A DNA stretch of 21,779 nt from Sporomusa sp. (GTDB lineage: Bacteria > Bacillota_C > Negativicutes > Sporomusales > Sporomusaceae). The DNA lies in contig JAQSXM010000007.1 of assembly GCA_029256645.1 (NCBI GenBank), positions 1 to 21,779 on the forward strand, written 5' to 3'. Shown piece after piece: positions 9,041-15,025 of this stretch (position 1 is its first letter; each line of letters starts with the position of its first letter). Below the pieces are notes generated by a model, which searched no databases, had not been told where the DNA came from, and saw only the letters and a program-made list of their open reading frames with translations. Made by a program: the position numbers and the translations under genes.

Positions 9041-9065
9041 TTTTTGTTCATTTTTGTTTGTTTTT
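9041..9065. repeat. Three T5 tracts in 10-bp phase upstream of the tonB promoter
   Basis: TTTTTGTTCA, TTTTTGTTTG and TTTTTGTGTT follow one another from 9041, so T5 tracts begin at 9041, 9051 and 9061. Tracts spaced one helical turn apart bend DNA. They lie about 35-60 bp upstream of the proposed -35, where curved or UP-like DNA can help RNA polymerase. Confidence 0.5.
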
Positions 9066-9156
9066 GTGTTGTATATCCATAGAAGAATTAAACTAAAAGA
9101 CAGGAAATGCATACCCAAAAGCAATTAACTATAAAAAGACTGCAAGCAAATAAACT

Positions 9157-9202
9157 AGCCCCTAATAATAGACACTTTTAAAGAAGTGCATTATCAGGGG
9201 CT
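9157..9202 (-). terminator. Hairpin terminator of the hydrogenase-like/FmdE-like operon
   Basis: Inverted repeat AGCCCCTAATAAT (from 9157) against ATTATCAGGGGCT (to 9202), extended inward by a CACTT/AAGTG pairing. On the minus strand it is followed by AGTTTATTTG, only moderately U-rich. Its first bases coincide with the TGA at 9204-9202 that ends the open frame beyond the FmdE-like stop. Confidence 0.65.
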
Positions 9203-9315
9203 CAGTTTAATATATATACCCAAGTTGACCTTGACAGAATGTAACCGCCCGCCATTCCTGCAGCCATCTGCTTTTCGGGCCAGGCGCCCATGGCAATCAG
9301 GCGACTGGTCGCTTG

Positions 9316-9861
9316 CTACTCAAGCTTCGGTATTTCCATAACATCGAATAATGCTTCGGCCGGGCTGGACATGAGAAACTCAGCAATCTCTTCTTTTAAG
9401 AGGGTAAGCCGTAAAGCATCGGCTAAAGTCAGGGTATCATCATGGGTTTTATAGGCAAGGGTGATAAATTCCGCCGGTAAGAGTCCGTGTTTTAAAGAAA
9501 AAATACGTTTCTTGCCATTGTAGGTTATCTCAAAATAATATCTACCGCCATAACCATCTGCTGCATCAGGAGCGTTTTTGGTGAGGGCAGTCTTGGGGTC
9601 AATCAGCATCGCTGACCGCGTTTTCGCGCGGGTAACCATTTCGAAGCCATCAATAATCCCAGGGCCCTGGACGCCAATCATGATGGCAAAATTTCCCCGC
9701 GAGGGTGGTTCATGCGGAGAAAGCTGGCTGAAAGCAAGTTCCATCAGCTTAAATGCCATTGCTACACCACCGATAAACTCCCGCCCGTGGTATTTAACCA
9801 TGTCCTGAAAGGTTATACTGAGCACATCATTGCGGTCTTTAATTAGTAATACCGGCTCCAT
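9316..9861 (-). CDS. FmdE-like family protein without cysteines
   Basis: A 181-aa protein whose N-terminal half resembles the FmdE (formylmethanofuran dehydrogenase subunit E) fold: ITFQDMVKYHGREFIGGVAM, then MELAF, then GPGIIDGFEMVTRAKTRSA. In typical members the first motif is HGHxCPG. Here only H25-G26 remain and the protein contains no cysteine at all, so a classical metal site is unlikely. The start is an ATG after a strong AAAGGAGG site, 88 bp after the hydrogenase-like stop. The TAG at 9318-9316 is followed in the same frame by 37 sense codons that end at the terminator, so the gene could be longer by read-through or truncated by a nonsense mutation. Family assignment is moderate, made by eye; function unknown. 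Confidence 0.6.
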   Translation of the reverse strand: MEPVLLIKDRNDVLSITFQDMVKYHGREFIGGVAMAFKLMELAFSQLSPHEPPSRGNFAIMIGVQGPGIIDGFEMVTRAKTRSAMLIDPKTALTKNAPDAADGYGGRYYFEITYNGKKRIFSLKHGLLPAEFITLAYKTHDDTLTLADALRLTLLKEEIAEFLMSSPAEALFDVMEIPKLE

Positions 9862-9949
9862 AGTTTCCTCCTTTACACTTATTGATTTATATTACTAAAA
9901 TCATGCTAAATTAATTTTTTTAATAGATTTCATATAGGCAATAACCTGA

Positions 9950-11068
9950 TTACTTCCAGATAAAATCAGCCAGGTCTAACTCGCGGTCAAATCGCTGAAA
10001 GGCTGATTCTGCATTCTGAGTTTGGCTTGTGGAAGGTTTCCCGCCTCCTGCCGTTAGACTGCTGCCCGGATAAGCACCCACGCCGGTCCCGCTGTCGCAT
10101 CCGGCAGCACAGTTATAGACTTCCAGCAGGGTAGGCAATGTTTGCTGGTTTAGCAGCGCCGACTGATAGCCTGCCAGAAAATTGTACACTGAGCCGGTCC
10201 CGCTGATTTTCTGATATCTCCCTGCGGGAAGATACTCAGCAAAACACTCACAAACCCCGCCATGAGCACCGAGCGTCAGGCCGTTACCTTCGTACGAATC
10301 GGTAAAATCGACCGGTTCATAGTTGGCCAGGTTGATACCGGCCGTATGGAGATATTGCTTCAGGCGGTTAATTGTGACACTATATTTGATCCCATACTGA
10401 TTGGTCCTGTGCCGGCGTATCTCGCCGCGCTTGGCGATACAGGGCGATAAGAAAGCAAACGGCTCGCTGACAGCAGTATTATATTTTCTCAGGTAGATGG
10501 CGGTACACTGGAGCGGGCTATATACCGGCATCAGATGTTCCTTTAGGCGGGGGGCATGGTAAATAATATAGTTGTTGACTGCCGCACAGGGAGAGGAGAT
10601 AAAGGGAGTGTCCTTCTTACGCCGCAATATTTGAAGATAAGCCCATATTGTAATATCAGCCCGCAATAGAACGTTATAGAAAGATTCAACCCCTAAAGTC
10701 TTCAGAAATCCAAACAGCTGCCGATAATCAGGGAAGTGTCGCCGCACTGCCGGCGCCACCAGCAGTGACAACGTTCTGCCTGCAGCCAACTCATCCAGGA
10801 AAAGCTCAATATCATCCTGATAGTCAACCGCTTTGTGCGGACAGCGCTGGTAACAGGCACCACAGGCAATACAGTCCTGATTAACAATCGGTTCCACCGA
10901 CAGACAGCCTGGATTTGTATAGCTATTGCCGAGCGGACAGGATTTCAGGCAGGCCTTACAAGTACGGCACTGGCGATCAACCACGCTGATTTCTGTTTGG
11001 CGCAGCAGTGGTGTCATTGTGCAGACTGGCGCCTGAGCCCCTGCCGCCTGGCTAATACCACAAAACAT
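9950..11068 (-). CDS. [FeFe]-hydrogenase-like iron-sulfur protein (short HydS-like)
   Basis: A 372-aa soluble protein. Residues 34-44 (CRTCKACLKSC) and 66-76 (CIACGACYQRC) bind two [4Fe-4S] clusters, ferredoxin style. The remainder is an iron-only hydrogenase large-subunit domain with degenerate H-cluster motifs: L1 SSPCAAV (C161), L2 LSPCIAKRGE (C210, K213, E216) and L3 EVYNCAAGCDSGTG (C320, C324). All four H-cluster ligands are kept, but the proton-relay cysteine of TSCCP is proline (P160). This is like sensory-type hydrogenases rather than fast catalysts, yet no PAS or kinase domain follows. The start at 11068 has AGGAGGT 5 nt upstream, so it overlaps the preceding gene by 55 bp. It is probably a redox or H2 sensor, or a reductase for the imported compound (inference). 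Confidence 0.8.
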   Translation of the reverse strand: MFCGISQAAGAQAPVCTMTPLLRQTEISVVDRQCRTCKACLKSCPLGNSYTNPGCLSVEPIVNQDCIACGACYQRCPHKAVDYQDDIELFLDELAAGRTLSLLVAPAVRRHFPDYRQLFGFLKTLGVESFYNVLLRADITIWAYLQILRRKKDTPFISSPCAAVNNYIIYHAPRLKEHLMPVYSPLQCTAIYLRKYNTAVSEPFAFLSPCIAKRGEIRRHRTNQYGIKYSVTINRLKQYLHTAGINLANYEPVDFTDSYEGNGLTLGAHGGVCECFAEYLPAGRYQKISGTGSVYNFLAGYQSALLNQQTLPTLLEVYNCAAGCDSGTGVGAYPGSSLTAGGGKPSTSQTQNAESAFQRFDRELDLADFIWK

Positions 11069-11532
11069 AAAATACCTCCTGCCGCCCCGGTGATCAACTG
11101 GGGCCAGCTCAGCATCATTTTAACAATCATTGCTAACTTCTCCGGCATATTGACAGCCAGTAACAGCCATGTCACCGAAAAATAAAGGCCGGCCATCTTT
11201 AACCCTGAGGCTGCGGCAATAGCTACCCAGCGATTGGTTGACAGGAATATTCTATACCCTGTGATGTACAGGATATTCGCAGCAGCCACCGGGATAATCA
11301 GTACCGGGACAGGTAGAGCCTGCTGGAGATACGCAATAACGGGGGCGGTAACCCCCAGAATCATGGCCGCCTGCCAGCCGGCGGTTTCCACAGCGGCAAG
11401 CAGGCAGGCATTGACAGCACTACCAATGACAAACATGGATACAAATGCAGGTACTGGTACAAACAGGCGCAGGGATTGAAATATAAACATCAGAGCCAGC
11501 AATAAGGCTGCTCTCGTCATTTTACGGTACAT
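11014..11532 (-). CDS. Small multi-pass membrane protein, ECF S-component-like
   Basis: A 172-aa, strongly hydrophobic protein with about five to six membrane segments. Its N-terminus (MTRAALLLALMFIFQSLRLF) and its compact size resemble substrate-capture (S) components of energy-coupling-factor importers, though I recognise no vitamin-specific motif. The ATG at 11532 follows GGAGGG. It sits 58 bp after the receptor stop and overlaps the hydrogenase-like gene by 55 bp, so the three are surely co-transcribed. Position suggests it moves across the inner membrane what the receptor brings in, or anchors the hydrogenase-like protein; both are inference. No ECF ATPases or T component are in the window. 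Confidence 0.7.
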   Translation of the reverse strand: MYRKMTRAALLLALMFIFQSLRLFVPVPAFVSMFVIGSAVNACLLAAVETAGWQAAMILGVTAPVIAYLQQALPVPVLIIPVAAANILYITGYRIFLSTNRWVAIAAASGLKMAGLYFSVTWLLLAVNMPEKLAMIVKMMLSWPQLITGAAGGILCFVVLARRQGLRRQSAQ

Positions 11533-11590
11533 GTTACCCTCCAGGGTTCAGACAGTGCTCCTTTGGGATACACAGAGTCTGCGATTTTGC

Positions 11591-13543
11591 TTAGAATTTC
11601 ATCCGGATTTCGCTATGTACAAACGCTCCCTGCAAGCACAGGTCATCATCTTTTTTATTAAGCAGATTCTCAACCCCTACGCTAAGCGTATGATTTTTAG
11701 TAAGTGTTTTTTCCAGGTTGACATTCCAGAGTGCATACGATTTGTTTTTACCGCTATCATAACCGACATCAGCATACAAAAAATCACCATAGAATTCGCA
11801 CCAGAGATTGGCCCTGACTGAGTCGTGGTCATTATAAGACAGGCGTGAGGCCAGCTTATGGCGGGCCCGGTTTACTAACCGGGTATTTTTTTCATCATTA
11901 GTAGCATCCAGGTTTGTATAATTAGCTGACCAGGAGAGGGTGTCTGACAGGGGGTAACTCAGTTCGGCCTCTACGCCCTGCATGGTGACTTGGCTAATAT
12001 TTTGATAAGTCAATTGATTGCCTGAGGGCAACCGTACCTCATCAATCATATTATCAAGCTTATTAACAAAATAGGTCAGCTTGCCTGTGGCCTTCCCCCA
12101 GTCCTGTTCCAGTGAGAGCTCATAGGAATTAGATTTCTCGGTTTGCAACTGATCATTACCTAACAATGTTATATTGGTTCCATTCCGGTTGACCGAAGAA
12201 TTAATATATAGCTGGTTAGGTGTGGGGCTGCGGAAGCCTTTGGCAACATTAAGTTTAAGCCTTGAATCAGGCGTGGCTTCATAGGTAAGGCCTACCTTCG
12301 GACTAAGATTGCTTTCAAACTTACTGCTGTCGTCATAGCGTAAGGATGTGACTGCCAACAGCTTGGGTGATACTTGCCACTGGTCCTGGACGTATAATGC
12401 GGAATAATCAAGATCAATGCCAGACCCTTCCTGTTTTATACCGCCACGGGTGATCGAGTATATTCCCTGGCCGGTCTTAACCCCGGTACCCCGAAATTTT
12501 TCCGGACGGTATTCACCGCCGTAGGTCAGGACATGCTGGGGGCCGGCCTCCCGGGTCAGCCGGGCTTCAAAACCGGGCACGGTACGGTGGGAGTCCCCAA
12601 AATTCATTAACTTCGAAGTAGCCACATTATACACATCAAGTTTCTTATAATACTCGGACAGGTACGCTCTCAAAAAAACAGAGTCATTTGGGGCCTGCTG
12701 CTTATTATAGCTTAGTGAATACTCATAACGCTCATTATTATCATTGATATTGGTTTTAATCTGCACTCCTGAGGGATTTGTCTTATACGCATATTCACGG
12801 GTATCCTCATTCATATATCCTGCTGTTAACGAAACAGTTTCTTTCTCCGATAGCTGGTAATCCAGGCGGGCGCTTATATTCTCCCGCTCGCCATAGGGCG
12901 CATAGGTTGTCCCATTGCTTTTGAAGACGGCATTATTCTCCAGCCTGGAACCGGATATGGTAACACCGGTTTTACCCTGTATCCCGGAATCATACGTAAA
13001 TTGATAACGGTCTTTGGCTCCCCGGTCACCGCTGAAGGCCCCGTGGTCCAGGCTGACACTAAAGGCCGGTTCAGTCGCCCGTTTGGTGATAATATTGACT
13101 ACACCGCCCATAGCTTCTGTACCGTACAGGGAGCTAACAGGCCCGCGCACAATCTCAATGCGTTCGACATTCTCCAGTGATATCCGGTCCAGCTCATAAT
13201 TCTGATCAATCTCAGAGGATATGCGTTTGCCGTCGATAAGGATCATTGAGAAACGGGAATCAAAGCCGCGGATTGAAATGGCATCCCGCCCGGTTGAGCG
13301 GTTCAAGCTGACACTAGTGGCCGTACTGATCACATCTTTCAGCGTATGAGCGCCGCGGGCCCTGATATCTTCCTGACTTATTACCTCTACCGATGCCGGG
13401 ACTGCTTTTTTCTTCATATCAGTCTTGGTTGCCGTAACAACGACCTCGTCCAGGGCAAATTCATCAGGCGTAACCGCCTGAGCATAAGCGTGGGCTGTGG
13501 AAAATGTCAGTGCGGTTAGTGCTAAGATAGCTGCTTTCTTCAT
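11591..13543 (-). CDS. TonB-dependent outer-membrane receptor (Fur-linked operon)
   Basis: A 650-aa receptor of the siderophore/colicin/vitamin B12 type. A signal peptide ends near AYAQA (about residue 21), the TonB box DEVVVTA lies at 32-38, the plug holds RGFDSRFSMILIDGKRI and ENVERIEIVRGPVSSLYG followed by GGVVNIITKR, and the beta barrel ends in MKF with a terminal phenylalanine. I start it at the ATG at 13543, preceded by GAGGAGGAAGACACC, rather than at the TTG at 13612. It heads an operon with the membrane protein, the hydrogenase-like protein and the FmdE-like protein. A near-consensus Fur box lies 75-93 bp upstream, so iron repression is likely. The ligand is not evident; an iron chelate is the default guess. 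Confidence 0.95.
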   Translation of the reverse strand: MKKAAILALTALTFSTAHAYAQAVTPDEFALDEVVVTATKTDMKKKAVPASVEVISQEDIRARGAHTLKDVISTATSVSLNRSTGRDAISIRGFDSRFSMILIDGKRISSEIDQNYELDRISLENVERIEIVRGPVSSLYGTEAMGGVVNIITKRATEPAFSVSLDHGAFSGDRGAKDRYQFTYDSGIQGKTGVTISGSRLENNAVFKSNGTTYAPYGERENISARLDYQLSEKETVSLTAGYMNEDTREYAYKTNPSGVQIKTNINDNNERYEYSLSYNKQQAPNDSVFLRAYLSEYYKKLDVYNVATSKLMNFGDSHRTVPGFEARLTREAGPQHVLTYGGEYRPEKFRGTGVKTGQGIYSITRGGIKQEGSGIDLDYSALYVQDQWQVSPKLLAVTSLRYDDSSKFESNLSPKVGLTYEATPDSRLKLNVAKGFRSPTPNQLYINSSVNRNGTNITLLGNDQLQTEKSNSYELSLEQDWGKATGKLTYFVNKLDNMIDEVRLPSGNQLTYQNISQVTMQGVEAELSYPLSDTLSWSANYTNLDATNDEKNTRLVNRARHKLASRLSYNDHDSVRANLWCEFYGDFLYADVGYDSGKNKSYALWNVNLEKTLTKNHTLSVGVENLLNKKDDDLCLQGAFVHSEIRMKF

Positions 13544-13617
13544 GGTGTCTTCCTCCTCATAAAAATTAAAATAAGTACAAATATTTTTGAGACCACAGAA
13601 ATAATCTTCCAATAAAC

Positions 13618-13636
13618 GATAATGAAAACCTTTATC
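13618..13636. promoter_or_regulatory. Fur box between the divergent receptor and Crp/Fnr genes
   Basis: GATAATGAAAACCTTTATC matches the 19-bp Fur consensus at 16 of 19 positions on the plus strand, and 15 of 19 on the other strand. It overlaps the proposed -35 of the Crp/Fnr gene and a TTGATA -35-like hexamer of the receptor operon, so an iron-loaded Fur could repress both. Confidence 0.7.
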
Positions 13637-13660
13637 AATTGCACTTAGGTGTATTATAAT
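13632..13660 (+). promoter_or_regulatory. Probable promoter of the Crp/Fnr-family regulator
   Basis: -35-like TTATCA (13632-13637) and perfect -10 TATAAT (13655-13660) with a 17-bp spacer. The start point would be near 13667, just before the palindrome at 13676-13699. Confidence 0.55.
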
Positions 13661-13675
13661 TAAATTATGGAATAA

Positions 13676-13699
13676 AATGTGTATCTCAGGTTACACATT
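13676..13699. promoter_or_regulatory. Perfect palindrome, candidate operator of the Crp/Fnr-family regulator
   Basis: AATGTGTA, 8 bp spacer, TACACATT. It lies downstream of the predicted transcription start and ends 18 bp before the regulator's ATG, a position that suits repression. TGTG/CACA arms are typical of Crp/Fnr-family sites, though the half-sites are spaced wider than in classical CRP sites. Confidence 0.55.
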
Positions 13700-13717
13700 G
13701 CGAGATTGGGGTTTAAG

Positions 13718-14401
13718 ATGGAAGATTTTATCACTGCCCTGGCCAATTGCCGTTTATTTAAAGGCTATACCAAATCAGACGTTCACAACTTTCTGCTGCC
13801 TGCTGAATACAAAATCAGCAATTTTAAAAAAAATCAGTTTATATTTAGAATGGATCAACCGATAACATATATAGGGATTATCCTCAAAGGCAGTATTGAG
13901 GTGCAGAAGATCTTTCAGTCAGGCAAGGTCATTAATCTGATTTATAAAGAAAAAGGCGAGTTGTTCGCCGAAGGAACTATATTCTCCCAAATGCCAGCCT
14001 ATCCCTGCCAGGTAATATCCCGGGAGAATACAGCTGTGATGCTGTTGCCTAAACAATACGTTATCAAGGCGCTGGCTGATGACAGCATCCTTTTAGCCAA
14101 TTTTTTGGCGCTCATGTCCGATAAGCTTATTTTTCTGAATAAAAAAATCGAGTTGTTATCCTATTGCTCAATTCAAAGCAAGATTGCGTATTCGCTATTA
14201 CACTGCATCGCAACCGACAATAATACCAGCATCATTGAGCTCCCGTATACGCAAAAGGCGTGGGCAGAGCATTTGAATGTATCACGCCCCTCACTTTGCC
14301 GGGAACTGAAAAACCTGTGCAAAGCAAAAATTATCCTGACAGACAAACGCACCATCACCATTTTGAAACGGGACAAAATAGAACAGCTGCTGAGTGAATA
14401 A
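13718..14401 (+). CDS. Crp/Fnr-family transcriptional regulator
   Basis: A 227-aa regulator with an N-terminal cyclic-nucleotide-binding-type beta barrel (about residues 5-120), a dimer helix (about 122-150) and a C-terminal winged helix whose recognition helix is in the segment AWAEHLNVSRPSLCRELKNL (181-200). The cysteines (C11, C97, C150, C163, C194, C201) do not form an FNR-type N-terminal cluster, and the cyclic-AMP-contact signature is not clear, so the effector is unknown. The ATG at 13718 has GGGG 7 nt upstream; a GTG at 13679 would add 13 residues but would start inside the palindrome. It is divergent from the receptor operon across a shared region with a Fur box, which suggests it controls that operon and itself. 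Confidence 0.88.
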   Translation: MEDFITALANCRLFKGYTKSDVHNFLLPAEYKISNFKKNQFIFRMDQPITYIGIILKGSIEVQKIFQSGKVINLIYKEKGELFAEGTIFSQMPAYPCQVISRENTAVMLLPKQYVIKALADDSILLANFLALMSDKLIFLNKKIELLSYCSIQSKIAYSLLHCIATDNNTSIIELPYTQKAWAEHLNVSRPSLCRELKNLCKAKIILTDKRTITILKRDKIEQLLSE

Positions 14402-14562
14402 CTAGGACGTGGGTGGATTTCTGATCACTTGAGGCCTGGCCTCCCCATTGTTTCACGCTTTTTCGACAAATAAACTGTAAATTTCGGCAGGATTATACAA
14501 ATAATGAGAGAATACAATGTGTAGGTGAAATAATTAACTTTCTAGGATGCAAAAGAAGAACC

Positions 14563-14632
14563 CACTTGTATCACTGCCGTTCCGAACCCATCTTATATAA
14601 AACACATACAAGTGCGGCAGCCTCGACGGAAC
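14563..14632. repeat. Three interleaved inverted repeats
   Basis: CACTTGTAT (14563-14571) with ATACAAGTG (14606-14614); CTGCCG (14574-14579) with CGGCAG (14615-14620); GTTCCG (14579-14584) with CGGAAC (14627-14632). The order is A B C then A' B' C', so the stems cannot nest and would compete with one another. Confidence 0.5.
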
Positions 14633-14923
14633 TCTTAGCTCACAATAATTGCAATAGAGTTATACCCTAAGTCGTCTACACATCTCTACATGTTGAATTG
14701 CTAACACTCAAAAATCAGTCAACTGCAATGATCAAATAATTTTTGTCGATTTAGTTTTATTTTTATAACATATCTTAAAATTTTTACAGAATATTACGAT
14801 TTTAAATTCGAAATACGGGCTCAGTGAATAGTTTATTTACGAGCGAATCGTTAGATGCTAGAGATTCTTTTTTCTTCCGGACACAGGTACGATTGCGGTT
14901 GACTCCATGCGGAGGGAGGATTT

Positions 14924-14944
14924 ATGACAGGCTATATCTTGTAG
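14924..14944 (+). CDS. Possible 6-codon leader peptide
   Basis: ATG ACA GGC TAT ATC TTG TAG (MTGYIL) preceded by GGAGGGAGG 4 nt before the ATG, one of the strongest ribosome binding sites in the window. It lies 81 bp before the MCP start. It could be a translated leader or a chance start behind a relic site. Confidence 0.25.
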   Translation: MTGYIL

Positions 14945-15025
14945 TCATTTCAAAAAAGAATGCAGCCTTGTCTGCATACTGCACACAAAGATTATGTAAT
15001 TATTTTACAGGTTGGAGGCAACAAT

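Larger units (their letters stand above)
8884..9315. other. Intergenic region between the two receptor operons
   Basis: AT-rich in its middle. It holds the tonB leader with an orphan GGAGG (8931-8927) inside a small CCTC/GAGG hairpin, the promoter at 8978-9007, three phased T tracts at 9041-9065 and the terminator at 9157-9202. Bases 9202-9315 form an open frame continuous with the FmdE-like gene across its TAG. I see no other gene. Confidence 0.6.
14402..15025. other. Long non-coding region upstream of the second MCP
   Basis: About 620 bp without a convincing gene. It holds TGTCGAA on minus at 14468-14462 and a near match TGTCGAT at 14744-14750 (Spo0A-box-like), a half-site AATGTGTA at 14516-14523 identical to one arm of the Crp/Fnr palindrome, three interleaved inverted repeats at 14563-14632, a 6-codon ORF with a strong ribosome binding site at 14924-14944, and a small hairpin (ATGCAG/CTGCAT) near 14960-14977. 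The stretch 14740-14815 is very AT-rich and probably holds the MCP promoter, but I cannot place it. I do not recognise a riboswitch. Confidence 0.5.

Noticed and set aside
14404..14457. Hairpin GAGG/CCTC after the Crp/Fnr gene as its terminator
   Set aside because: The stem is only 4 bp and the T run is about 20 nt away, so it is too weak to call.
14820..15025. Riboswitch (for example cyclic di-GMP type) in the leader of the second MCP
   Set aside because: Such switches are common before chemoreceptors, but I could not match either cyclic di-GMP core motif here.
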